Assembly (NCBI GenBank): GCA_032718475.1
Contig: JAUCBJ010003066.1
Coordinates: 1-64,000 of the forward strand
Source of the DNA: Nemertoderma westbladi
Taxonomy: Eukaryota > Xenacoelomorpha > Nemertodermatida > Nemertodermatidae
Direction: 5' to 3'
DNA length: 64,000 nt
Below, one piece after another: positions 47,001-57,132 of this stretch (its first letter is position 1; every line of letters starts with the position of its first letter). A program made the translations under genes and the position numbers. Under the pieces are notes generated by a model, which ran no database searches, had not been told where the DNA came from, and was given only the letters and a program-made list of their open reading frames with translations.

Positions 47001-50000
47001 CGTCACCGTCACTACCGGTACAACATCTTATATTATATTTGCATACACTCTGACAACTGTGCTATTATATTCTATATCAGTATCTGCATTAAGCTATAAC
47101 AATATTAGAACGATAACAACAAACTATCTTTTTCCCAATTACACGGTGACGCGTAACGTAATAATCCGTTCGGGATCCCCTGATCCCGTCACACCCAAAC
47201 CGGGGGGGTTCATCTTTATAACCATAGCAGAACATCAGCCCTGTACATCAATTAATAATGCGAACTGTATGTAGCTAATAATGCGTACTGTATGCAGCTA
47301 ATAATGCGTACTGTGTGTAACTAATAATGCGAACTGTATGTAACTAATAATGCGTACTGTATGTAGCTAATAATGCGTACTGTATGTAGCTAATAATGCG
47401 TACTGTATGTAGCTAATAATGCGAACTGTATGTAGCTAATAATGCGTACTGTATGTAGCTAATAATGCGTACTGTATGTAGCTAATAATGCGAACTGTAT
47501 GTAGCTAATAATGCGTACTGTATGCAGCTAATAATGCGTACTGTGTGTAACTAATAATGCGAACTGTATGTACTAATAATGCGTACTGTATGTAGCTAAT
47601 AATGCGTACTGTATGTAGCTAATAATGCGTACTGTATGTAGCTAATAATGCGTACTGTATGTAGCTAATAATGCGTACTGTATGTAGCTAATAATGCGTA
47701 CTGTATGCAGCTAATAATGCGTACTGTGTGTAACTAATAATGCGAACTGTATGTAACTAATAATGCGTACTGTATGTAGCTAATAATGCGTACTGTATGT
47801 AGCTAATAATGTGTACTGTATGCAGCTAATAATGCGTACTGTATGTATCTAATAATGCGTACTGTGTGTAACTAATAATGCGAACTGTATGTAACTAATA
47901 ATGCGTACTGTATGTAACTAATAATGCGTACTGTATGCAGCTAATAATGCGTACTGTATGTAACTAATAATGCGTACTGTATGTAGCTAATAATGCGTAC
48001 TGTATGTAGCTAATAATGCGTACTGTATGTAGCTAATAATGCGTACTGTATGTAGCTAATAATGCGTACTGTATGTAGCTAATAATGCGTACTGTATGTA
48101 GCTAATAATGCGAACTGTATGTAGCTAATAATGCGTACTGTATGTAGCTAATAATGCGTACTGTATGTAGCTAATAATGCGTACTGTATGTAGCTAATAA
48201 TGCATACTGTATGTAGCTAATAATGCGTACTGTATGTAGCTAATAATGCGTACTGTATGTAGCTAATAATGCGTACTGTATGTAGCTAATAATGCGTACT
48301 GTATGTAGCTAATAATGCATACTGTATGTAGCTAATAATGCGTACTGTATGTAGCTAATAATGCGTACTGTATGTAGCTAATAATGCGTACTGTATGTAG
48401 CTAATAATGCGTACTGTATGTAGCTAATAATGCGTACTGTATGTAGCTAATAATGCGTACTGTATGTAGCTAATAATGCGTACTGTATGTAGCTAATAAT
48501 GCGTACTGTATGTAGCTAATAATGCGTACTGTATGTAGCTAATAATGCGTACTGTATGTAGCTAATAATGCGTACTGTATGTAGCTAATAATGCGTACTG
48601 TATGTAGCTAATAATGTGTACTGTATGCAGCTAATAATGCGTACTGTATGTAGCTAATAATGCGTACTGTATGTAGCTAATAATGCGTACTGTATGTAGC
48701 TAATAATGCGAACTGTATGTAGCTAATAATGCGTACTGTATGTAGCTAATAATGCGTACTGTATGTAGCTAATAATGCGTACTGTATGTAGCTAATAATG
48801 CGTACTGTATGTAGCTAATAATGTGTACTGTATGCAGCTAATAATGCGTACTGTATGTAGCTAATAATGCGTACTGTATGTAGCTAATAATGCGTACTGT
48901 ATGTAGCTAATAATGCGAACTGTATGTAGCTAATAATGCGTACTGTATGTAGCTAATAATGCGTACTGTATGTAGCTAATAATGCGTACTGTATGTAGCT
49001 AATAATGCGTACTGTATGTAACTAATAATGCGAACTGTATGTAACTAATAATGCGTACTGTATGTAGCTAATAATGCGTACTGTATGTAGCTAATAATGC
49101 GTTCTGCTGTTATAATTCACTTTGCAGTTTACCCCCATGGGAAGAATACCAGGTTTTCACTCAGAACAGAAGGGCTGAATCAAACCAAAACAATAAACAA
49201 ATTTGTATCTGTACAGATAGAAGAAATAAGCTATAATTATAATGCACTTGATGAGAAATTTAAAAAATATAAATTCGTCATGTATGAAATGACAATAAAA
49301 TTTCAACCGAGAAGTGAAAACCTGGTATTCTTAACATTGGCGAATTTTTAGGAATAGAGATTTTATTTTATTTCTTCAAATACCTAGATGGAAGGGAAGA
49401 AAGGCAAATTATTTTCCTAACAATGGCGGACTATTTTCTACCTAATGACCCCTGAATGAGTAATTAAAGGCCATGATACACCACAGGAGCGGCGAGCGGC
49501 AGCGGCCGCGGCAAGCGGCCACTTTTTAAAAATAGAACACATTATTTTCTATGGGTGATGATACACCACAAATGGCTGCTGGCGCTCGCGGCTCCTATCG
49601 TGTATCATACTAAAAGTCGCCGCTCACATCGGCCGCTCGTCGCGGCCGCCCGCCGCTGCCGCTCGCCGCTCCTATAGTGTATCATACTAAAAGTCGCCGC
49701 TCACATCGGCCGCTCGCCGCGGCCGCCCGCCGCTGCCGCTCGCCGCTCCTGTGGTGTATCATGGCCTTAACCTTCCTCGTTGAACTGGATATTAATAACT
49801 GGTAAAACAGGTTTACAATATTTTTATTACTGATTTCTGTTTTTAACAATTTAACCATTTTTCTGACGTTTTACTTTCTGACGGTTTTCATTATCATTTT
49901 TCTGTTCTGGTTCTATCGGCAACCGGCCGGTACTAATTTCCTGTTTGACAATCGAGCGAGGTTAAGTATATGGGTCATTGGGAAAGAAGTTGTTTGTTTT

Positions 50001-53000
50001 CCATGTAATAAGTTAAAATTAAAATTTCCGTTAAAATTTGTGTGAAGTAAATTTTTAAATTGTGGAATTTTAATAAGGTTTAGTAACTAGATTGTCCCTA
50101 TTATGTTCAGGAACTATTGTTCTAAAGTTTCGCTGACTATTTTGTTCTTACTAAATAAATAAATTTGAGTTGGGCTGTTCTTACTAAGTTGACAACCATT
50201 TTTGTTCTCATTAGGTTGGAAACTATTGTCTGTTCTCACTAGTTTCGGGAACTATTTTGTTCTCACTAGTTTCGGGAACTATTTTGTTCTCAATAGGTTC
50301 GGGAACTAATTTGTTCTCACTGGGTTGGAATCTATTTTTGTTCGCACTAGTTTCGGGAACTATTTTGTTCGCACTAGGTTCGGGAACTATTTTGTTCTCA
50401 CGAGGTTGGAATCTATTTTTGTTCGCACTAGTTTCGGAAACTATTTTTTTCGCACTAGGTTCGGGAACTATTTTGTTCTCACGAGGTTGGAATCTATTTT
50501 TGTTCGCACTAGTTTCGGGAACTATTTTGTTCGCACTAGGTTCGGGAACTATTTTGTTCTCACGAGGTTGGAATCTATTTTTGTTCGCACTAGTTTCGGG
50601 AACTATTTTGTTCTCACTAGGTTCGGGAACTATTTTGTGCTCAATAGGTTCGGGAACTATTTTGTTCTCAATAGGTTCGGGAACTATTTTGTTCTCACGA
50701 GGTTGGAATCTATTTTTGTTCGCACTAGTTTCGGGAACTATTTTGTTCGCACTAGGTTCGGGAACTATTTTGTTCTCACTGGGTTGGAATCTATTTTTGT
50801 TCGCACTAGTTTCGGGAACTATTTTGTTCGCACTAGGTTCGGGAACTATTTTGTTCTCACGAGGTTGGAATCTATTTTTGTTCGCACTAGTTTCGGGAAC
50901 TATTTTGTTCTCACTAGGTTCGGGAACTATTTTGTGCTCAATAGGTTCGGGAACTATTTTGTTCTCAATAGGTTCGGGAACTATTTTGTTCTCACTAGGT
51001 TCGGGAACTATTTTGCTCTCAATAGGTTCGGGAACTATTTTGCACTCACAAGGTTCGGGAACTATTTTGTTCGCACTAGGTTCGGGAACTATTTTGTTCT
51101 CACTAGGTTCGGGAACTATTTTGTTCTCACTGGGTTGGAAACTATTGTTTGTTCTCACTAGTTTCGAGAACTATTTTGTTCTCAATAGGTTCGGGAACTA
51201 TTTCAGCTCACATGTTGACAACAATTTTTGTTCTCAATAGGTTGGAAACTATTGTTTGTTCGCTCTAGTTTCGGGAACTGTTTTGTTCTCACTAGGTTCG
51301 GGAACTATTTTGTGCTCAATAGGTTCGGGAACTATTTTGTTCTCAATAGGTTCGGGAACTATTTTGTTCTCACTAGGTTCGGGAACTATTTTGCTCTCAA
51401 TAGGTTCGGGAACTATTTTGCACTCACTAGGTTCGGGAACTATTTTGTTCGCACTAGGTTCGGGAACTATTTTGTTCTCACTAGGTTCGGGAACTATTTT
51501 GTTCTCACTGGGTTGGAAACTATTGTTTGTTCTCACTAGTTTCGAGAACTATTTTGTTCTCAATAGGTTCGGGAACTATTTCAGCTCACATGTTGACAAC
51601 AATTTTTGTTCTCAATAGGTTGGAAACTATTGTTTGTTCGCTCTAGTTTCGGGAACTGTTTTGTTCTCACTAGGTTCGGGAAAAATTTTGTTCTCACGAG
51701 GTTGGAATCTATTTTTGTTCGCACTAGTTTCGGGAACTATTTTGTTCTCACTGGGTTGGAAACTATTGTTTGTTCTCACTAGTTTCGAGAACTATTTTGT
51801 TCTCAATAGGTTCGGGAACTATTTCAGCTCACATGTTGACAACAATTTTTGTTCTCAATAGGTTGGAAACTATTGTTTGTTCGCTCTAGTTTCGGGAACT
51901 GTTTTGTTCTCACTAGGTTCGGGAAAAATTTTGTTCTCACGAGGTTGGAATCTATTTTTGTTCGCACTAGTTTCGGGAACTATTTTGTTCGCACTAGGTT
52001 CGGGAACTATTTTGTTCTCACGAGGTTGGAAACTATTTTTGTTCTCACTAGTTTCGAGAACTATTTTGTTCTCAATAGGTTCGGGAACTATTTCAGCTCA
52101 CATGTTGACAACAATTTTTGTTCTCGATAGGTTGGAAACTATTGTTTGTTCGCTCTAGTTTCGGGAACTGTTTTGTTCTCACTAGGTTCGGGAACTATTT
52201 TGTTCTTAATAGGTTCGGGAACTATTTTGTTCTCACTAGGTTCGGGAACTTTTTTGTTCGCACTAGGTTCGGGAACTATTTTGTTCTCACTAGGTTCGGG
52301 AACTATTTTGTTCTCACGAGGTTGGAAACTATTTTTGTTCTCACTAGTTTCGGAAACTATTTTGTTCTCAATAGGTTCGGGAACTATTTCAGCTCACATG
52401 TTGACAACAATTTTTGTTCTCAATAGGTTGGAAACTATTGTTTGTTCGCTCTAGTTTCGGGAACTGTTTTGTTCTCACTAGGTTCGGGAAAAATTTTGTT
52501 CTCACGAGGTTGGAATCTATTTTTGTTCGCACTAGTTTTGGGAACTATTTTGTTCGCACTAGGTTCGGGAACTATTTTATTCTCACTATGTTCGGGAACT
52601 ATTTTGTTCTCACGAGGTTGGAAACTATTTTTGTTCTCACTAGTTTCGGAAACTATTTTGTTCTCAATAGGTTCGGGAACTATTTCAGCTCACATGTTGA
52701 CAACAATTTTTGTTCTCAATAGGTTGGAAACTATTGTTTATTCGTTCTAGTTTCGGGAACTGTTTTGTTCTCACTAGGTTCGGGAACTATTTTGTTCTCA
52801 ATAGGTTCGGGAACTATTTTGGCTCACTATGTTGACAACAAATTTTTGTTCTCAATAGGTTGGAAACTATTGTTTGTTCGCTCTAGTTTCGGGAACTATT
52901 TTGTTCTCACTAGGTTCGGGAACTATTTTGTGCTCAATAGGTTCGGGAACTATTTTGTTCTCAATAGGTTCGGGAACTATTTTGTTCTCAATAGGTTCGG

Positions 53001-55834
53001 GAACTAATTTGTTCTCACTGGGTTGGAATCTATTTTTGTTCGCACTAGTTTCGGGAACTATTTTGTTCGCACTAGGTTCGGGAACTATTTTGTTCTCACG
53101 AGGTTGGAAACTATTTTTGTTCTCACTAGTTTCGGAAACTATTTTGTTCTCAATAGGTTCGGGAACTATTTCAGCTCACATGTTGACAACAATTTTTGTT
53201 CTCAATAGGTTGGAAACTATTGTTTGTTCGCTCTAGTTTCGGGAACTGATTTGTTCTCACTAGGTTCGGGAAAAATTTTGTTCTCACGAGGTTGGAATCT
53301 ATTTTTGTTCGCACTAGTTTCGAGAACTATTTTGTTCGCACTAGGTTCGGGAACTATTTTGTTCTCACGAGGTTGGAAACTATTTTTGTTCTCACTAGTT
53401 TCGAGAACTATTTTGTTCTTACTAGGTTCGGGAATAATTTTGTTCTCACGAGGTTGGAATCTATTTTTGTTCGCACTAGTTTGGGAACTATTTTGTTCGC
53501 ACTAGGTTCGGGAACTATTTTGTTCGCACTATGTTCGGGAACTATTTTGTTCTCACGAGGTTGGAAACTATTTTTGTTCTCACTAGTTTCGGAAACTATT
53601 TTGTTCTCACTAGGTTTGGGGACTATTTTGTTCTCACTAGGTTCGGGAACTATTTTGTTCTCATTAGGTTCGGGAACTATTTTGTTCTCAATAGGTTCGT
53701 GAACTATTTTGTTCTCAATAGGTTCGGGAACTATTTTGTTCTCACTAGGTTCGGGAACTGTATTGTTCTCACTAGATTCGGGAACTATTTCAGCTCACAT
53801 GTTGACAACAATTTTTGTTCTCAATAGGTTGGAAACTATTGTTTATTCGTTCTAGTTTCGGGAACTGTTTTGTTCTCACTAGGTTCGGGAACTATTTTGT
53901 TTTCAATAGGTTCGGGAACTATTTTGTTCTCACTAGGTTCGGGAACTATTTTGTTCTCAATAGGTTCGTGAACTATTTTGTTCTCAATAGGTTCGGGAAC
54001 TATTTTGTTCTCAATAGGTTCGTGAACTATTTTGTTCTCACTAGGTTCGGGAACTATTTTGTTCTCGCTAGGTTTGGGGACTATTTTGTTCTCACTAGGT
54101 TCGGGAACTATTTTGTTCTCATTAGGTTCGGGAACTATTTTGTTCTCTCTAGGTTTGGGAACTATGTTGTTCTCACTATGTTCGGGAACTATTTTGTTCT
54201 CAATAGGTTCGGGAACTATTTTGTTCTCACTAGGTTCTGGAACTATTTTGTTCTCACTAGGTTCGGGAACTATTTTTGTTCTCACTAGTTTCGGAAACTA
54301 TTTTGTTCTCAATAGATTCGGGAACTATTTCAGCTCACATGTTGACAACAATTTTTGTTCTCAATAGGTTGGAATCTATTTTTGTTCGCACTAGTTTCGG
54401 GAACTATTTTGTTCGCACTATGTTCGGGAACTATTTTGTTCTCACGAGGTTGGAAACTATTTTTGTTCTCACTAGTTTCGGAAACTATTTTGTTCTCAAT
54501 AGATTCGGGAACTATTTCAGCTCACATGTTGACAACAATTTTTGTTCTCAATAGGTTGGAAACTATTGTTTATTCGTTCTAGTTTCGGGAACTGTTTTGT
54601 TCTCACTAGGTTCGGGAACTATTTTGTTTTCAATAGGTTCGGGAACTATTTTGTTCTCACTAGGTTCGGGAACTATTTTGTTCTCAATAGGTTCGTGAAC
54701 TATTTTGTTCTCAATAGGTTCGGGAACTATTTTGTTCTCAATAGGTTCGTGAACTATTTTGTTCTCACTAGGTTCGGGAACTATTTTGTTCTCACTAGGT
54801 TTGGGGACTATTTTGTTCTCACTAGGTTCGGGAACTATTTTGTTCTCATTAGGTTCGGGAACTATTTTGTTCTCTCTAGGTTTGGGAACTATGTTGTTCT
54901 CACTATGTTCGGGAACTATTTTGTTCTCACTAGGTTCTGGAACTATTTTGTTCTCACTAGGTTCGGGAACTATTTTTGTTCTCACTAGTTTCGGAAACTA
55001 TTTTGTTCTCAATAGATTCGGGAACTATTTCAGCTCACATGTTGACAACAATTTTTGTTCTCAATAGGTTGGAAACTATTGTTTATTCGTTCTAGTTTCG
55101 GGAACTGTTTTGTTCTCACTAGGTTCGGGAACTATTTTGTTTTCAATAGGTTCGGGAACTATTTTGTTCTCACTAGGTTCGGGAACTATTTTGTTCTCAA
55201 TAGGTTCGTGAACTATTTTGTTCTCAATAGGTTCGGGAACTATTTTGTTCTTAATAGGTTCGTGAACTATTTTGTTCTCACTAGGTTCGGGAACTATTTT
55301 GTTCTCACTAGGTTTGGGGACTATTTTGTTCTCACTAGGTTCGGGAACTATTTTGTTCTCATTAGGTTCGGGAACTATTTTGTTCTCTCTAGGTTTGGGA
55401 ACTATGTTGTTCTCACTATGTTCGGGAACTATTTTGTTCTCACTAGGTTCTGGAACTATTTTGTTCTCACTAGGTTTGGGATCTATTTTGTTCTCACTAG
55501 GTTCGGGAACTATTTTGTTCTCACTAGGTTTGGGAACTATTTTGTTCTCACTAGGTTCGGGAACTATTTTCATCTCAATAGGTTCGGGAACTATTTTGTT
55601 CTCACTAGGTTGGGGAACTATTTTGTTCCCTATAGGTACGGGATCTATTTTGTTCTCACTAGGTTCGAGAACTATTTTGTTCTCACTACGTTCGGGAACT
55701 ATTTTATTCTCAATAGGTTCGGGAACGAGCGCTTATTGTGTGGGAAAGTTGGGAGGCATTAGAGGAGGCCAAGGAAAAACAAACAGAAAATCGACAGGAA
55801 TTGAAACAGAAAAAATTTGACAAAAAATTAAAAG
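43867..55834 (+). CDS. XPA: DNA repair protein XPA, first four exons (3' partial)
   Basis: XPA is the damage-verification scaffold of nucleotide excision repair. It binds damaged DNA junctions, RPA, TFIIH and ERCC1-XPF in the nucleus. Exons are 43867-44084, 44454-44711, 46370-46529 and 55717-55834, all GT-AG with matching phases (2, 2, 0, 1). Visible marks: basic N-terminal helix with [10 protein letters not shown] (nuclear-localisation/RPA region); ERCC1-binding site region [10 protein letters not shown]; zinc finger C134-x2-C137-x17-C155-x2-C158; the hallmark [38 protein letters not shown]; and the long basic helix [14 protein letters not shown] with QKKFDKKLK. The last exon, expected to encode about 45-50 residues including the C-terminal TFIIH-binding part, is not in the window. 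Introns 2, 3 and 4 each carry their own minisatellite. Confidence 0.95.
44085..44453 (+). other. XPA: XPA intron 1
   Basis: Ordinary AT-rich intron, GTTAGT...TTTTTAG, 369 bp. It has a pyrimidine-rich end and, unlike introns 2-4, no tandem array. Confidence 0.85.
44454..44711 (+). CDS. XPA: XPA exon 2 (residues 73-158), ERCC1-binding region and zinc finger
   Basis: Acceptor ATTTTTAG|CGGGAATG. Encodes [17 protein letters not shown], then [12 protein letters not shown] and FNVCDGC, giving the four zinc ligands. The ERCC1-binding motif is GGGF in human XPA; here the aligned residues are N93-A94-G95-F96. Donor CAG|GTAATA. Confidence 0.95.
44740..46320 (+). repeat. About 22-bp minisatellite filling XPA intron 2
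   Basis: The unit is GGGACGTTATAACCGTTATTTA with variants (TATGACC, TATATGACC, TATGGCC), so spacing is 21-24 bp, in about 70 copies. It begins about 30 bp after the exon 2 donor and ends about 50 bp before the exon 3 acceptor. It is therefore purely intronic in origin and contains no exon sequence. The TTTAGGGA string gives a superficial telomere look. Confidence 0.96.
46370..46529 (+). CDS. XPA: XPA exon 3 (residues 159-212), DNA-binding core
   Basis: Acceptor CCACTTCTAG|AGACGAC. Encodes [35 protein letters not shown] and [11 protein letters not shown], the most conserved stretch of the family. Donor CAG|GTATTT, phase 0. Confidence 0.96.
46682..46728 (+). other. Long perfect hairpin in XPA intron 3
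   Basis: GATACGAGATTA (46689-46700), 8-nt loop, TAATCTCGTATC (46709-46720) is a perfect 12-bp stem. It extends outward as TATTGGG...CCCAATA with a 3-nt bulge. A second hairpin, GTGAGCGGA-N6-TCCG with CCTCAC, lies just upstream near 46619-46643. Possible SINE or structured intronic RNA; no family is recognised. Confidence 0.6.
46744..47249 (+). other. Intronic spacer, purine-rich then AT-rich
   Basis: Within XPA intron 3. A G/A-rich stretch (GGGAGGTTAGAGG, GGGGGTGGAAG) is followed by AT-rich DNA. A 95-codon open frame from 46987 has no protein-like motif and runs into the next array. I regard it as chance. Confidence 0.5.
47250..49103 (+). repeat. 23-bp minisatellite in XPA intron 3, about 80 copies
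   Basis: The unit consists of GTAGCTAATAATGCG followed by TACTGTAT, with a few variants (GAACTG, TGTACTG, GCAGCT, GTAACT). Most of it is highly homogeneous, especially 48,200-48,600. It shares no sequence with any exon seen here. Confidence 0.97.
49104..49467 (+). other. XPA intron 3, unique sequence
   Basis: AT-rich. An 84-codon open frame (49097-49351) starts inside the array and has no recognised domain. No feature is supported. Confidence 0.5.
49468..49767. mobile_element. 300-bp GC-rich inverted-repeat MITE in XPA intron 3
   Basis: Ends are inverted copies starting AGGCCATGATACACCACAGG and continuing for about 45 bp (GAGCGGCGAGCGGCAGCGG). Both ends are flanked by TAA (49465-49467 and 49768-49770), within TTAA-like context. 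A 3-bp TAA duplication fits PIF/Harbinger; TTAA would fit piggyBac. The right half holds a tandem duplication of about 92 bp (GTGTATCATACTAAAAGTCG at two sites). No coding capacity. It is far more GC-rich than its surroundings. Confidence 0.8.
49771..50189 (+). other. XPA intron 3, unique sequence grading into array
   Basis: AT-rich. From about 50104 degenerate versions of the next array unit appear (TTCAGGAACTATTGTTCT), showing an old, decayed array edge. Confidence 0.55.
50190..55716 (+). repeat. 27-bp minisatellite in XPA intron 3, about 200 copies, derived from the exon 4 acceptor
   Basis: The unit is GTTCGGGAAC followed by TATTTTGTTCTCAATAG (or CACTAG, CACGAG). It equals the pyrimidine tract and AG of the intron 3 acceptor plus the first ten bases of exon 4, and the array runs without a break into the real acceptor at 55716. 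A larger block containing TTCAGCTCACATGTTGACAA recurs at variable spacing (near 51207, 51587, 51824, 52093, 52389, 52685, 53170, 53790, 54330, 54517, 55028), marking higher-order duplication. Since 27 is a multiple of three, long spurious ORFs exist on both strands. Confidence 0.98.
55717..55834 (+). CDS. XPA: XPA exon 4 (residues 213-251), basic helix
   Basis: Acceptor ATTCTCAATAG|GTTCGGGAACGAGCG. The frame is [19 protein letters not shown] and continues to QKKFDKKLK, with donor AAG|GTTAGA in phase 1. The 118-bp length and end phase agree with the corresponding human exon as I recall it. The first ten bases are copied in every unit of the preceding array. Confidence 0.94.
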
Positions 55835-56099
55835 GTTAGAGTTGAATAATTACTGACTATTAACAGGTATAGGTAGGTATAGTACTACTTCATCAGTATT
55901 ATTTGTTAATGTTGTTACTTTTTTTTGTCTTATCCTATTGTTTACGCTGCTCATAAAAAGTTTAGTGTTTCCGATTCCGATAGCTATACTTTGTTGTTCC
56001 GGCCACGGTTAGGTTATTATGTCCTGCTGGTCCAGGATATGTTGACATCTACTGAACCAATAGTGAATATAATAAGTGGTAATAGTAGCAAATAATTAA
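55835..56099 (+). other. XPA: Start of XPA intron 4, unique sequence
   Basis: Follows the donor GTTAGAGTTG. AT-rich with no recognisable feature. Confidence 0.6.
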
Positions 56100-56887
56100 T
56101 TGTACTACTACTACTGGGTCGAGAGAGCTCGGACAGCGGAAATGAGATCCTTCCAGGCTTCCCGATTCTCCATAGTTGTCGCAATTTCGTTTCTCCCAAG
56201 TTCAGTATCCCTTTCAAGTTGATCTATATATGTTATGGCCGGTCGTCCACGACTACGCTTTCCATGAGTTGGTTGCCAGAAAAGTAGATCTGGTATGACC
56301 TCGTCTTTACTTCGCCAGCAGTGCCCACTGAATCTTAATCTGCGTTCACGGAGGGTGGTTGATACAGGTGGTATTGTACCATAAAGCTCGGCGTTTGTCA
56401 TGTGTTGTCTCCAGCTGATGTTTAGGGCTGCCTTTAGTAGTCTTGTGTAGCAACCATCAATTCGTTGTTCAAGTGATTTAGTCAGTGTCCAGGTCTCACC
56501 CCCATATAAAAATACACTTTCCACTGTGGCTCGAAAGAACTTAGTCTCCAGGTGCCTGGAGAGATCTGATTTCCAGATGGTATCCATTTTTGATAGAGCT
56601 TGTTGTTTGTTGATTAATATCAATGGTTGTCAAGTTTCCATCAACATTAAAGGTCATGAATTCGGTCTTGGTAGCATTTATATGCAATCCAACCTCCTTA
56701 GCAGCCCTCTCCACTTTATTTAGTAGAAGCTGTGCATCTGCTAGCGTATTAGAGAGCAGGGCGATGTCATCCGCAAAGTCGGTGTCTGTGACTGTAGTTG
56801 CCGGATATCTACTACTTCTGCGTTCTTTTAGTGTGAATCCCAGGTCTTCACCCATTGTGGCCGTCCTCATTGCGTAATCCACCAGAA
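56100..56887 (-). pseudogene. 5'-truncated LINE (non-LTR retrotransposon) reverse transcriptase fragment
   Basis: Minus strand within XPA intron 4. The frame 56882-56541 contains the reverse-transcriptase active-site motif DFADDIALL with the following AAKEVGLHINATKTEFM. After a break in frame, 56623-56111 continues with ETKFFRATVESVFLYGGETW, CYTRLLKAALNISW, RRLRFSGHCWRS and HGKRSRGRP, the usual C-terminal end of such polymerases. The stretch that normally joins the two is missing, so there is an internal deletion plus frameshift. The 5' end (endonuclease, fingers) is absent. A short AGT microsatellite at 56104-56115 marks the 3' tail. Inactive; the clade is uncertain. Confidence 0.85.
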
Positions 56888-57132
56888 CAATTACAAATAG
56901 TAATGTTGATAATGTGTCACATATCAGTGCCCATGATTAGATTGGGAAGGTTCTTTGACTTAATTCCTTCATAATTTGATACAGAATAGAACAAATAGTG
57001 CAATTTGAAAAAAAACGCAATTGTTTAAATCCGGAGCGTTTCGTATAATCATATAAATCTTCAGCGAAATAGACGACAAGGTAGACCTAGTCGTTTGGGA
57101 GGGAACAAAGAGCCATACAAGGCCACAACTAC
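56888..57132 (+). other. XPA intron 4, unique sequence
   Basis: AT-rich, less than 250 bp. No feature is supported. Confidence 0.5.

Noticed and set aside
47250-49103. Exon origin for the 23-bp array
   Set aside because: No similarity to any XPA or POLR3C exon edge was found, so it is not counted as an acceptor-derived array.
50223-51240. Open frames of more than 300 codons on both strands
   Set aside because: They arise because the 27-bp unit is a multiple of three; all frames show the same 9-residue period and none continues into non-repeat sequence.
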